A stretch of DNA of 54,337 bases from Phycisphaerales bacterium (GCA_013360675.1 JABWBB010000013.1:1-54337); one strand, 5' to 3'; counted from the first letter of the stretch, positions 34,475 through 43,511 are shown. Notes: generated from the letters alone by a model not told the origin. Numbers and translations: made by a program.

Positions 34475-35587
34475 ATGGCCGCCACGATCAACGTCCGTTC
34501 AATGCTGGGCTCCCACGCGGACGCCCTGCTCAAGCACGAGTCCAAGTCCTGCCCGCGTTCGACGCTGCACCTGCCCGGGCCGGATTTCATCGACCGGGTC
34601 TTTTCCCAGACCGACCGCTCGCCGGTGGTGCTGCGCAACCTGCAGACGATGCTGAACACGGGTCGCCTGGGGGGCACGGGGTTCGTGAGCATCCTGCCCG
34701 TGGACCAGGGGATCGAGCACTCGGCGGGGGCGAGCTTCGCCCCCAACCCGGCCTACTTCGACCCCGAGAACATCGTGAAGCTGGCGGTCGAGGGCGGGTG
34801 CAACGCCGTCGCGAGCACGATGGGCGTGCTGGCGTCGGTCTCGCGCAAGTGGGCGCACAAGATCCCCTTCCTCGTGAAGTTCAACCACAACGAGATGCTG
34901 ACCTATCCCAACATGTTCCAGCAGTCCTACTTCGGCAGCGTGCGTCAGTGCTACGAGATGGGCGCGGTCGCGGTGGGGGCGACGATCTACTTCGGCAGCG
35001 ACACCAGCCGCGACGAGATCGCCTATGTCTCGGACATGTTCGAAGAGGCCCACGCCCTGGGCATGGTCACCGTGCTCTGGTGCTACACCCGCAACAACGC
35101 CTTCAAGCAGAAGGGGCCCGACGGCAAGAGCACCGACTATCACTCGTCGGCGGATCTCACGGGCCAGGCCAACCACCTGGGCGCGACCATCAAGGCCGAC
35201 ATCATCAAGCAGAAACTCCCCGTCAACAACGGCGGGTACGCCGCCCTCAACAGCGGCGGCTCGGCGTATGGCAAGTGGGACAAGCGCGTCTACACGCAAC
35301 TGTGCGGGAGTGATGAGAACGGGCAGGGCGGGCACCCGATCGACCTGTGCCGCTACCAGGTGATGAACAACTACATGGGTCGCGTCCCGCTGATCAACAG
35401 CGGCGGCGAGAGCAAGGGCGCGGGCGACCTCGAAGAAGCCGTGTGGACCGCCGTGGTGAACAAGCGCGCCGGCGGCATGGGGCTGATCTCGGGGCGTAAG
35501 GCCTTCCAGAAGCCGATGAAGGAGGGCGTGGCGCTGCTCAACGCCGTGCAGGATGTGTACCTGGACGCGAGCGTGACGGTGGCGTAA
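34475..35587 (+). CDS. Fructose-bisphosphate aldolase class I (DhnA/FbaB type)
   Basis: The 370-residue enzyme matches the DhnA-type aldolases of archaea and many bacteria: [16 protein letters not shown] at about 73-88, then [30 protein letters not shown], and a final barrel with [19 protein letters not shown] lysine in the ADIIKQK segment or nearby would form the Schiff base; I could not fix which. It should split fructose 1,6-bisphosphate into triose phosphates in glycolysis and gluconeogenesis. TATAGT and AAGGAG precede the gene, both strong, which fits a high-demand housekeeping gene. It is followed on the other strand, after 16 bases, by the glycosyltransferase gene. Confidence 0.92.
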   Translation: MAATINVRSMLGSHADALLKHESKSCPRSTLHLPGPDFIDRVFSQTDRSPVVLRNLQTMLNTGRLGGTGFVSILPVDQGIEHSAGASFAPNPAYFDPENIVKLAVEGGCNAVASTMGVLASVSRKWAHKIPFLVKFNHNEMLTYPNMFQQSYFGSVRQCYEMGAVAVGATIYFGSDTSRDEIAYVSDMFEEAHALGMVTVLWCYTRNNAFKQKGPDGKSTDYHSSADLTGQANHLGATIKADIIKQKLPVNNGGYAALNSGGSAYGKWDKRVYTQLCGSDENGQGGHPIDLCRYQVMNNYMGRVPLINSGGESKGAGDLEEAVWTAVVNKRAGGMGLISGRKAFQKPMKEGVALLNAVQDVYLDASVTVA

Positions 35588-35603
35588 GAGCGTCGGTCGC
35601 TTT

Positions 35604-37712
35604 TCACGGCCCTTCGTGCAGCGCCTTGCCCTTCTCGTACAGCGCCTTGCGCGCCAGGATTTCCTGCACAAACCCCGCATCGCCCTGCGCCAGGCGTGCC
35701 GCTTCATCGGCGGCGGTGAGGGCCTCGGGGAATCGACCCGCCGCGGCGTAGGCCGCCGCCAGCACGTCGTGCACCTCGGGCAGCGGCACGCGGGCTCGCA
35801 TCGGCTCGACGATCGCGATCGCCGCCGAGGGCGTGCGGACGTTCGCGTCGGTGCAGGTGGCCAGCGTCCAGGCCAGGCGCAGGCGCGTGGCGTCGTCGTC
35901 GGGCTCGTAGCGCAGTGTCGTGCGCATCACGTCCACCGCGTCGGCCCAGCGCCCCAGGTGCAGATAGACGCCGATCAGGTTGATCCGCGTGTCGCGGTCC
36001 TGGGGCGAGAGTTGGGCCGCTCGCGCCAGGTGCGTGGCGGCGTCGTTCCACCGCCCCAGTTCGCCCATCAGCGTGCCCAGGCGCTGGAGCAGGCGCGGAT
36101 CGTCGGGGCGCAGGGCGACGGCACGCTGCATCGAGATCATCGCCTCGGGCACGCGACCCAGGCGGTACTGAGCCGTGGCGAGGTTCGCCAGCGTCTCGGG
36201 TGCGCCCGCGTCGATCGCCAGGGCCTGCGTCAACAGTTCGACCGCGCCCGCGTCATCGCCCGCGCCGGCGAGGGCGGCGCCGGCATTGGTGAACGAGGCG
36301 GCGAGTTGGCTGTCGCGCGAATAGAACGTGACATTCGCGCCAAATCCCAGCCCCACCCCCGTGAGCAGGGCCAGCCCCAGCGCGACCCACGCGCGCGAAC
36401 GAAGCACGCCCGGCAGCAACGTCACACCGCCCGCGGCGAAGAGGATCAGCACCGGCACGATCGGGAAGCGATAGCGCCCCATCAGATAAAACGCCACGAT
36501 GCCCACGCACAGCGTGCCCAGCATGGCGTAGAGGATGATCGGGCGCGGTCGCCGCCACGCGGCGAGCACCAGCCCCACCCCCGCGATAGGCATCAGCACG
36601 CCCAGGTGCCCCGCGCGAGACAGGCCACGCAGCAGCGGCGAATAGCGCTCGTAGAAGTATTGATCCTCGGCGTCGGGCACCTCGTAGGCGTTGATCAGCA
36701 GCGCCGTCTTGCGCCCCATGAGGTGCAGCCAGTCGCCCGGCTGATTGCGGATGAAATCAAACGCCCGCCCCGACCAATAGCGCGAGACCTCGGCGGAGGT
36801 GAGCGTACGCCCCATGGCCTCTTGCGCGAGTTCCACCGCGTCCTGGCGCTCGTAGGGCGTGTTGCTGCGCCCGGGGCGCAGCGGCGCGTAGAGCCCCGTG
36901 GCCTGTGGGTTGTTGCCGATGTAGAAGTTGGGCCCGGCCTGGCTGGTGGTGAGGACGAACTCGCCCCCGACGTGGTGGTTGCGGGCCATGACGAGCCCCA
37001 GCGGGAGGGCGAGCGACAGCCCAAACGCCGCCGCCGTGCCCACGCGCGAGACGAGCGAACGCCCGCGCCCGGCGAGCAGCGACCAGAGCCCCAGCACCGG
37101 GGCGAGCAGAACCGTCTCTTCGCGGGTCAGCGCCAGCAGCGCGAGCGAAACCCCGACGAGCGCGAAGCGCCACGCCCCCGGGCGACAGAAGGCGAGCGCC
37201 ACACCCAGCATCAGCAGCGCGGTGAAGAACGTGCCCAGGGCGGCTTTCTGGATGATCGAGTCGTAGAAGATCGCCGGTGCGTAGAGGGCCAGCGCCAGCC
37301 CCGCGAGCAGGCCCGCGACGCGCCCGAAGAACAGGCGCCCCGCGAAGAAGAGCATCGCGCAGGCGAGCGCGCCCAGCACGGCCTGCACCACGCGCACGTT
37401 CCAGACCCCGTCGCCCATGATCAGGCGCAGCACGCCCAGGAGATAGGGGTAAAGGGGCGCCTGGTAGAAGATTCGATCGCCCATCCAGTCGCCGCCCGCG
37501 ATGCGCCCGCCCCATTCCCAGTATTGGCGGGCATCCATGATGAGATGGTGGAAGAGGGGGCAGGCCTTGGCCTCGAAGAGGTAGGCAAGGCGGGCGGCGA
37601 AGGCGATCGCCGCGACGACGCCCCCGAGCGCGAGATCGATGCGAGTGAGAGTGGGCGCACCGACAACGGCGGCGGTCGGCGGGACATGGGGCGTCGATTC
37701 GGGCGTGGGCAT
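35604..37712 (-). CDS. GT39-like membrane glycosyltransferase with TPR tail
   Basis: The 702-residue protein has about ten hydrophobic segments in residues 25-450 with the early acidic MDARQYWEWGGRI motif, as in protein O-mannosyltransferase-like (PMT_2) enzymes that use polyprenyl-phosphate sugars at the membrane. The region after about 460 holds five to six TPR units (AGAALAGAGDDAGAVELLTQ, NLATAQYRLGRVPEAMISMQ, RLGTLMGELGRWNDAATHLA). The fusion of transferase and TPR is known in planctomycetes and may organise protein partners. AATACT lies 6 bases upstream of the ATG. A long open frame on the other strand here is a GC-rich shadow. Confidence 0.85.
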   Translation of the reverse strand: MPTPESTPHVPPTAAVVGAPTLTRIDLALGGVVAAIAFAARLAYLFEAKACPLFHHLIMDARQYWEWGGRIAGGDWMGDRIFYQAPLYPYLLGVLRLIMGDGVWNVRVVQAVLGALACAMLFFAGRLFFGRVAGLLAGLALALYAPAIFYDSIIQKAALGTFFTALLMLGVALAFCRPGAWRFALVGVSLALLALTREETVLLAPVLGLWSLLAGRGRSLVSRVGTAAAFGLSLALPLGLVMARNHHVGGEFVLTTSQAGPNFYIGNNPQATGLYAPLRPGRSNTPYERQDAVELAQEAMGRTLTSAEVSRYWSGRAFDFIRNQPGDWLHLMGRKTALLINAYEVPDAEDQYFYERYSPLLRGLSRAGHLGVLMPIAGVGLVLAAWRRPRPIILYAMLGTLCVGIVAFYLMGRYRFPIVPVLILFAAGGVTLLPGVLRSRAWVALGLALLTGVGLGFGANVTFYSRDSQLAASFTNAGAALAGAGDDAGAVELLTQALAIDAGAPETLANLATAQYRLGRVPEAMISMQRAVALRPDDPRLLQRLGTLMGELGRWNDAATHLARAAQLSPQDRDTRINLIGVYLHLGRWADAVDVMRTTLRYEPDDDATRLRLAWTLATCTDANVRTPSAAIAIVEPMRARVPLPEVHDVLAAAYAAAGRFPEALTAADEAARLAQGDAGFVQEILARKALYEKGKALHEGP

Positions 37713-37718
37713 CGCGGG

Positions 37719-37724
37719 AGTATT
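37719..37724 (-). promoter_or_regulatory. -10-like hexamer for the glycosyltransferase gene
   Basis: On the minus strand AATACT ends 6 bases before the ATG at 37712. Confidence 0.4.
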
Positions 37725-37739
37725 GCCCGTTCCAGAGGG

Positions 37740-39779
37740 TCAGGGAGATTTGGGCTTGGTCGGCTTGGCGGGCTTGTGGCTCTTCGCCGGCTTCGCGGGG
37801 GCGTTGGCCGAAACCTGCTCGGCCTTGGCCTGGCGGAGGAGTTCACTCAGGCCCTGACCCATCAGGTCGGCCTGGGCCACGATCTGCGCCAGGCGGGCGC
37901 CCAGTTCATGGGCCTGGCCGAGCATCTGCGGGGTCAGCGGCGAGACAGGGGCGTTGGCCTCGGCGCGGATGGCATCCACGCGGGCCTTGAGCGCGTCGAT
38001 ATCGGCCTCGATGGTGTCGACCTTGGAAGCGCCGCTGACGATGGCATCGCCCAGTTGACGCCGTGCGTGCTCGGCCTGGGCGCGGTATGACTCGAGGTTT
38101 TTCAGAGCCGTATCGGCATGGGCAGCGGCCTGGGCCGCGTCCTGCGCCAACGCCTCCACCCGTGTGCTGCGTTCGAGGACCTCGGTCAGGCGAGCAACGA
38201 TCACGCCCAGGTCGAGCCCGCGCAGGCGTGATTCCACCTGCTCGGACGCCTGTGCGATCTCGAACCGCTGGCGGGCGGCACGCTGCGCACACGCCTCGAT
38301 CGAGGCGGCGGTCTGGGCGAGTTCATCCCCCACCCGGGCGTGAGCCGCGTGGAGCGATTCGATCAGGGCGGCGGGCCCCTGCGATGCCTGCTCGATGCGT
38401 CGGGCGGCGACCTTGATCGCGTCGTCGAGGTCGGCGCGGAGTTCGGCGATGCTCGTGCCCGCCCGTTCGTTGATCTGCTCGATCACTTCGCGTGCCGCGC
38501 CCAATGACAGCGAGGCCTCCTCGGCCTTGTCGAGCAGCGGGCGCACGCGCTCGACGCACAGCGCGCAGTGAAGCGTGATCTCGTCACGCACCCGTCGCCC
38601 CTGATCGTCGAGCGTCGAGCCGGCCTGCTCGAGCGTGTCGAGGGCGGCCTCGCGCGCCCGGCGCAGGTCTTCGTGGGCGCCCGCCAGCACGTCGCCGATC
38701 TGTTCGCGCACCGACAGCACCGCCGTGCGTGCGGTCGTCTCGGCCCCTTCGCGAAGTTCGCCCTCGATCGCCTTGGCGGCCCGGGCGGCCTCCACCGCCT
38801 GCTCGGAGCAGGCCTGCACCCGCTCGGCGACTCGGTCGGCGACCGCGCCCAGGCGCAGCTCCGCCGCGTCGCACGAACTCTCGACCCCGCGTGAGAAATC
38901 GCGGACGCGGGCCAGCGCGGTCTCGGCGGCGTCGCGGGCCTGTGTGGCGATCTGCTCGCACCGGTCCGATATGACGACGGCCATGTCTTCAAGCCCCGCG
39001 CGAGTCTTCTCGAAGATCGTGGCGGCCTGGTCATTCGCCGCCGCCAGCGCGCCCGCCAGGGCGCCCCGCGCCTGTTCGACGCGTTCGAGCAGCGACGCCG
39101 CGTCGATCGTGACACGCTCGATGGCGGCTTTCGCCGCGTGATCGGCGGCCTTGGCGATCTCCGCGCGGGCCTGGGCGGCCTTGGCGGTCATGGCGTCGAG
39201 TTCGCTCCGGACGCGGGCGAGTTCCGCCGCCCCCGCATCGACCAGGCGCTGGCGGCCGTCGCGCAACTGCTCTTCGATGAGCCTGGCGACGACACCCGAG
39301 ACCTCCTCGCGGACGCGCTGGGCGATGCGCTCGCGATCGATCTTGAAGTCATCGCTCGCGATTGACTTGATCTCGCGCAGGCGATCGTCGAGGTGCGCCC
39401 CGGTCTGGTCGATCAGCCCCTCGGCCTTCTGCACCCGCGCATCGAGCGTGGGCATGAGCCGGGCGGCGGTCTCGAGGCGCGCGTGCAGCTCCTGCGTCGC
39501 CTGACGCAGCGAATCGCTCAGGCGGTCGACCTCGGCCGAGGTTGTCTGTAATGTCCGGTTCTGGGCGGCGGCATCGCGGGCCAGCCCGCGCAGCGAGCCG
39601 GCCAGTTCTTCGAATCCACGCTGGTCGACCACCCGCGGCGTCAGAAAGATCGCGTCGAGCACCTGCTCGATGTCCGGGCCGGGGTGCGGCTCGGGCGCGA
39701 GTGTCGCGTTGCCGCCGGTCGTGGGCTGTGCGGATTGGGCCTGTTCCTGGCCTTCCCTGGTCCTGCGGGGCTGCGCCAT
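37740..39779 (-). CDS. Large coiled-coil protein of unknown function
   Basis: The 679-residue protein is almost entirely alpha-helical: from about residue 60 to 660 it consists of heptad-like Ala/Glu/Arg/Leu stretches with few breaks. It lacks signal peptide and membrane helix, and ends in a lysine-rich tail with repeated KPAKSHKPAKP units. Composition and periodicity resemble apolipoprotein-type or chemoreceptor cytoplasmic helices, but no signalling hairpin tip or methylation site was recognised. Such proteins often act as cytoplasmic filaments, DNA-organising or polar scaffolds. GGAGGG precedes the ATG at 39779. It is the neighbour of a divergent pseudouridine synthase gene. Confidence 0.75.
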   Translation of the reverse strand: MAQPRRTREGQEQAQSAQPTTGGNATLAPEPHPGPDIEQVLDAIFLTPRVVDQRGFEELAGSLRGLARDAAAQNRTLQTTSAEVDRLSDSLRQATQELHARLETAARLMPTLDARVQKAEGLIDQTGAHLDDRLREIKSIASDDFKIDRERIAQRVREEVSGVVARLIEEQLRDGRQRLVDAGAAELARVRSELDAMTAKAAQARAEIAKAADHAAKAAIERVTIDAASLLERVEQARGALAGALAAANDQAATIFEKTRAGLEDMAVVISDRCEQIATQARDAAETALARVRDFSRGVESSCDAAELRLGAVADRVAERVQACSEQAVEAARAAKAIEGELREGAETTARTAVLSVREQIGDVLAGAHEDLRRAREAALDTLEQAGSTLDDQGRRVRDEITLHCALCVERVRPLLDKAEEASLSLGAAREVIEQINERAGTSIAELRADLDDAIKVAARRIEQASQGPAALIESLHAAHARVGDELAQTAASIEACAQRAARQRFEIAQASEQVESRLRGLDLGVIVARLTEVLERSTRVEALAQDAAQAAAHADTALKNLESYRAQAEHARRQLGDAIVSGASKVDTIEADIDALKARVDAIRAEANAPVSPLTPQMLGQAHELGARLAQIVAQADLMGQGLSELLRQAKAEQVSANAPAKPAKSHKPAKPTKPKSP

Positions 39780-39840
39780 CGGATCCCTCCGGATGGTGAA
39801 TCAATCTCGGGCATGCACAGCGTACCGCGCCTGGTCTCCA

Positions 39841-39846
39841 TACGCT
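39841..39846 (+). promoter_or_regulatory. -10-like hexamer for the pseudouridine synthase gene
   Basis: TACGCT ends 8 bases before the ATG at 39855; no Shine-Dalgarno site fits. Confidence 0.5.
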
Positions 39847-39854
39847 TGGGCACC

Positions 39855-40826
39855 ATGGGCCAATCGGGTGATTCCAACGTGCGACTGCAGCGGGTGCTGG
39901 CCCAGGCCGGCGTCGCCGCCCGACGCGCCTGCGAAGAGATGATCGAGGAAGGCCGCGTCCGGGTCAACGGCGAGGTCGTGCGCACGCTCCCGGTCTTCGT
40001 CGACCCCGCCACCGACGAGATCGAGGTCGACGGGCGGATGCTCCGCAAGCCCGAGCGCCACCTCTACCTCATGCTCAACAAGCCCGAGCGGGTTCTCGTC
40101 GGCGCCAATGACGAGCCGGGCATGGACCGTGCCACCATCCACGATCTGGTCGACCACCCCCAGAGCAAACGCCTCTTCCCCGTCGGACGCCTCGAATACC
40201 ACGCCTGCGGGCTGGTCCTCCTCACCAACGACGGCGATCTGGCCAACCGTCTGAGCCACCCAAGGTACGAGGTCCCAAAGACCTACCACCTCGTCGTCAA
40301 GGGCGATCTCACGCCCGAACGCCTCCCCCTGATCGCCAGCCGCCTCATGACGGCGCGACGGCGCGAGAAGATGGCCTCGGCCAGGCGGATGGGCGGCAGG
40401 ACCGGGCCCCAACTGGCCATCGTCAAAAACCGCGAGGGCAAGCCCGTGCTCGAGTTGACCTCGACCCAGCCCCCCGCCAAGGAACTGCGCGATCTCCTCG
40501 CCACCCTGGGTTTGAGCGTCAAACGCCTCGAGCGCGTCTCTCTGGGGCCGCTGCGACTGACCGGCCTGGCCCGCGGACGCTGGCGCGAACTCAAGCGCGA
40601 CGAACTCCACGCCCTGCGCAAGGCGGCCCGCCCGACGGGCCCCAAGGCTGCCAAGGCCAAGCCTACTGGCTCGAAGCCGGGCGTCGCCAAGCCCGCGGGT
40701 GGCAAGGGGCCGGGTGCGGCAACCCGCGGCAAGAAAGTGACGACCCGGAGCGACAAGCCAGCCCCGCGCACGCCGAAGAAACCCATGACCGGCGGCATGC
40801 GGCCGCGCGTGATCGGGGGGGATTGA
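39855..40826 (+). CDS. RsuA/RluB-family pseudouridine synthase, catalytic Asp replaced
   Basis: The 323-residue protein has an S4 RNA-binding domain (VRLQRVLAQAGVAARRACEE), then the synthase domain with LYLMLNKPERV, VGRLEYHACGLVLLTNDGDL and KTYHLVVKG. In the family the GRLD aspartate makes the covalent step on the uracil ring; here it is E114. The remaining motifs are normal. The C-terminus carries a long Lys/Ala/Pro tail (about 60 residues) that may bind RNA. The start at 39855 is preceded by TACGCT at 8 bases. The next gene begins 3 bases after the stop, so the two form a transcription unit. Confidence 0.9.
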   Translation: MGQSGDSNVRLQRVLAQAGVAARRACEEMIEEGRVRVNGEVVRTLPVFVDPATDEIEVDGRMLRKPERHLYLMLNKPERVLVGANDEPGMDRATIHDLVDHPQSKRLFPVGRLEYHACGLVLLTNDGDLANRLSHPRYEVPKTYHLVVKGDLTPERLPLIASRLMTARRREKMASARRMGGRTGPQLAIVKNREGKPVLELTSTQPPAKELRDLLATLGLSVKRLERVSLGPLRLTGLARGRWRELKRDELHALRKAARPTGPKAAKAKPTGSKPGVAKPAGGKGPGAATRGKKVTTRSDKPAPRTPKKPMTGGMRPRVIGGD

Positions 40827-40829
40827 CCC

Positions 40830-42386
40830 ATGCCCACGGGGAACGGCACCAACACCAAGGCCCACAAAGGAAACGCGGTCACCGGCCTGATCGAGCGCTC
40901 GGTGCAGAAGGCCGCCCAGCGACCGGGGCTGCTGCGCCGGTTCGTGCACGTGGGGCAGGTGGCCTGGGCGGGGATGCAGCGCAACCAGTTGACGCGGATG
41001 GCCGCCGCGCTGTCGTATCGAACGATCTTCGGGCTGATCCCCATGCTGGTGGTGAGCCTGGTGCTGCTGACGGCCTATTCGTCGCAGGACACGCGCAAGG
41101 ACATGGTCTACAAGGTGCTCGATTTCGCGGGCCTGTCGGTGATCGCCGTCCCCGAGGCGGCCGCGGGTGATGCGGCACTGATCCCCGGGATGAACATCTA
41201 CGCCCCGATGGTCGCGGCGCACATGTCGGCGGCGGAGCAGGCCGCCGCCGTCCCCGCCAAGCGCCAGCGCCTCGACGACTGGATCGCCTCGCTGCTCGAT
41301 CGCGTGTCGGCGTTTCGATTCGGCACGGTCAGCCTGATCGGTTTCCTGACGCTCTTCTACGCCGCCCTCTCGATGATGGTCGAGGTCGAGCATTCGTTCA
41401 ACCAGATCTACAACGCCCCCGAGGGTCGATCGTGGGTGCGTCGTCTGACGCAGTACTGGACCATGCTCACACTGGGCATGATCTTCCTGGTCGCGAGCTT
41501 TACCGTCACCGCCTCGATCCGCGTCTGGGTCGAGCAGGCGATCGACGGCAAGACCGCGGGCGTGCCCTTCGCCGGCCCGCTCATGGTCTCGCTGGTCACG
41601 GCGATGCCCATCTCGACGCTGATGTTCCTGATCGTCTACTCGGTAATCCCCAACACGCGGGTGCAGTTCGGCCCCGCGCTGACCGGCGCCCTCCTCGCGG
41701 GAATCCTTTGGGAACTGGCCAAGAACGGCTTTGCGGCGTACGTGTCGTTCTCGGCGGGCTACGCGCAGCTCTACGGCACGATCGCGCTGATCCCGCTCTT
41801 CCTGCTGTGGGTCTATGTCACGTGGCTCATCACGCTGGCGGGGCTGCAACTGGCCGCGGCGGTGCAGAGCTATCGGCTGGCCTCGGCGCAGGGTCTGACG
41901 CAGGCCTTTCTCGCGACGCTGGGGCTGGCCGAGGACGTCGCCCCGGCACGTCGCCTGCGCGTGGTGGACACGGGTTCAATCCTGGTGGTGGCGATGGCCG
42001 TGGCCGAGCGCTTTGCCAAGGGCAAGACCAGCGGGCACGCCGACATCGCCGCCGAGACGGGGGCCGACGAACTGGTGGTCAGCGACATGCTCGAGCGTCT
42101 GGCGGGGGCGGGGATCCTGCTGCGCGTGAGCGACGCCGATCAGGAGGGAACCTACACCCTGGCCCGCCCGCCCGCGCAGATCGAGGCGGTCAAGGTGCTC
42201 GAGCTGGCCCACGCCCCGGGCGGAACGGATCGCCTCTCGAGCATGCCCGTGATGTGCGAGCTGACCAAGGCCAGGAGTGCGGCCTTGGCGGGGAAGTCCC
42301 TGGCCGATCTGCTGGGGTTGGCGCCCCCGGCCGCCCCCCATGCTGCCGGCGAGACCCCGGCGGGGGCGAGCCCGGTCACCTCCTAG
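40830..42386 (+). CDS. YihY/BrkB-family membrane protein
   Basis: The 518-residue protein has six hydrophobic segments between about residues 50 and 350, including ALSYRTIFGLIPMLVVSL and the characteristic FYAALSMMVEVEHSFNQIYN and PNTRVQFGPALTGALLAGILWELAKNGFAAYV of the family once called RNase BN. A C-terminal cytoplasmic region (about 400-518) resembles a winged helix that may bind DNA. YihY proteins are thought to be envelope proteins; the RNase name was a wrong assignment for E. coli. Its TAG stop at 42384-42386 forms part of the next gene's -10-like hexamer. Confidence 0.85.
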   Translation: MPTGNGTNTKAHKGNAVTGLIERSVQKAAQRPGLLRRFVHVGQVAWAGMQRNQLTRMAAALSYRTIFGLIPMLVVSLVLLTAYSSQDTRKDMVYKVLDFAGLSVIAVPEAAAGDAALIPGMNIYAPMVAAHMSAAEQAAAVPAKRQRLDDWIASLLDRVSAFRFGTVSLIGFLTLFYAALSMMVEVEHSFNQIYNAPEGRSWVRRLTQYWTMLTLGMIFLVASFTVTASIRVWVEQAIDGKTAGVPFAGPLMVSLVTAMPISTLMFLIVYSVIPNTRVQFGPALTGALLAGILWELAKNGFAAYVSFSAGYAQLYGTIALIPLFLLWVYVTWLITLAGLQLAAAVQSYRLASAQGLTQAFLATLGLAEDVAPARRLRVVDTGSILVVAMAVAERFAKGKTSGHADIAAETGADELVVSDMLERLAGAGILLRVSDADQEGTYTLARPPAQIEAVKVLELAHAPGGTDRLSSMPVMCELTKARSAALAGKSLADLLGLAPPAAPHAAGETPAGASPVTS

Positions 42387-42389
42387 AGT
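42384..42389 (+). promoter_or_regulatory. -10-like hexamer overlapping the yihY stop
   Basis: TAGAGT begins with the upstream TAG stop and ends 6 bases before the ATG at 42396. Confidence 0.5.
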
Positions 42390-42395
42390 TGCCGC

Positions 42396-42599
42396 ATGAA
42401 GCGCATCCGTGGCATCGCGGCGATTCTGTTCACAACGTCGTGCGTGGCGCTGCTGGGCGGGTGTTACGAGAAGGAAGTTCGCTCGAGCGGGCTGGGGAGC
42501 GCGGGGCGAGCGGGGTCGGGCGATGGGAATACCTATCGCACCCTGGGCCCCAAGGATTCAGATCCGCGCCCCAACCGCCCCCGACAGGACGGGTGGTGA
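42396..42599 (+). CDS. Small lipoprotein
   Basis: The 67-residue product has a clean signal peptide and lipobox (ALLGGCYEK, cysteine about 23). The short mature part is polar and glycine/serine-rich with no known domain, so it would be an outer-membrane or periplasmic anchor peptide. The predicted promoter overlaps the previous gene's stop codon. Real coding is supported by the good lipobox and by the expected signal-peptide charge, though a protein this short needs confirmation. Confidence 0.7.
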   Translation: MKRIRGIAAILFTTSCVALLGGCYEKEVRSSGLGSAGRAGSGDGNTYRTLGPKDSDPRPNRPRQDGW

Positions 42600-42667
42600 T
42601 TCGTCGGGCGTTACGGATACGATGGTTTGTGCGTCGCGCCCCGCGGGTGACGTGAACGGAGCGTGGC

Positions 42668-43231
42668 ATGGGCATCGAAGCGGCATTGCCGGTAGACGGG
42701 TTTCTTCCGACGCAGTTGCGCCACGTCATCAACTGGGCGCGCCGGAGCAGCCTCTGGCCCATGCCCTTCGCCACCGCCTGCTGCGGGATCGAGCTGATGG
42801 CCACGGCCTGCTCGCGCTACGACCTGGCCCGCTTCGGGGCCGAGGTCATGCGGTTCAGCCCGCGCCAGGCCGACCTACTGATCGTCGCCGGTCGGATCGC
42901 GATCAAGACCATGCCCGTGCTCCAGCGGATCTATGAGCAGATGCCCGAGCCCAAGTGGGTGATCTCGATGGGCGCGTGCGCGTCGACGGGCGGGGTGTTC
43001 GATACCTACGCCGTGGTGCAGGGGTGCGATCAGTTCATCCCCGTGGATGTGTACGTGCCCGGGTGCCCGCCGCGTCCGGAGCAGTTGATCGAGGGTGTGA
43101 TGGCGATCCAGCGTCACATCGACCAGGAAGGCCTGCCCCCCTCGGGCGGCAAGCGTGCGCCCCTGGGCCTGGTGATCCAGCCGACGCACGCGGTACGCCC
43201 GCAGCCTGTCGGCCTGACGTTGGGACGCTAA
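42668..43231 (+). CDS. nuoB: NADH-quinone oxidoreductase subunit B
   Basis: The 187-residue protein has the four cysteine ligands of the N2 [4Fe-4S] cluster (C38-C39 in ATACCGIE, C104 in GACAS, C133 in PGCPPRP), and [20 protein letters not shown] typical of NuoB. N2 passes electrons to the quinone in complex I. No other nuo gene is next to it, whereas in most bacteria nuoA and nuoC flank it. It has its own TACGAT hexamer (42618-42623) and a GGAG site close to the ATG. Size and ligands look fully functional; the protein may belong to a complex I encoded elsewhere. Confidence 0.93.
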   Translation: MGIEAALPVDGFLPTQLRHVINWARRSSLWPMPFATACCGIELMATACSRYDLARFGAEVMRFSPRQADLLIVAGRIAIKTMPVLQRIYEQMPEPKWVISMGACASTGGVFDTYAVVQGCDQFIPVDVYVPGCPPRPEQLIEGVMAIQRHIDQEGLPPSGGKRAPLGLVIQPTHAVRPQPVGLTLGR

Positions 43232-43260
43232 GGCACCGTTTCGCGGCACTTCATGTCGAC

Positions 43261-43275
43261 GTGCTTTGAATGCAC
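43261..43275 (+). other. Small hairpin after nuoB
   Basis: GTGC-TTTGAAT-GCAC. Weak on its own; it is listed because it precedes two stronger hairpins. Confidence 0.3.
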
Positions 43276-43298
43276 TGTCTTATCCACACGCGGCCCAA

Positions 43299-43335
43299 AG
43301 CGGATAGCAATATCCGCTCCTGGCTTCATACCAGG
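43299..43335 (+). promoter_or_regulatory. Two tandem hairpins, one with a GCAA tetraloop
   Basis: AGCGGATA (43299-43306) pairs perfectly with TATCCGCT (43311-43318) around GCAA, a GNRA-type loop. CCTGG (43319-43323) and CCAGG (43331-43335) form a second, adjoining hairpin. The pair could terminate nuoB transcription or be part of a structured RNA; there is no U tract. Confidence 0.45.
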
Positions 43336-43389
43336 CGGGGCGTCGGGTGGTGTACAGGGATGAAGTAAGAACGTGGAAGCAAATTCAAC

Positions 43390-43417
43390 TTGCATGCGAG
43401 AGTAGTTTTCGTAGTCT
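43390..43417 (+). promoter_or_regulatory. Promoter of the secreted trypsin-like protease gene
   Basis: TTGCAT (43390-43395), a 16-base spacer, TAGTCT (43412-43417). The leader would be about 90 bases and ends with GAAGGAG before the ATG. Confidence 0.55.
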
Positions 43418-43511
43418 GCGCTCAGGAGTAGCCCCGAGGAATCGACGGTTCGGGTTGTCTCGTGTGATTCCAGCCGGTCGTCGAGACCCTCGGGAGGAGA
43501 AGGAGCAAGAC

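Noticed and set aside
35616..38090. An 824-codon plus-strand frame over the glycosyltransferase gene.
   Set aside because: It is antisense to the membrane enzyme with TPRs and consists of Arg/Gln/His-rich sequence.
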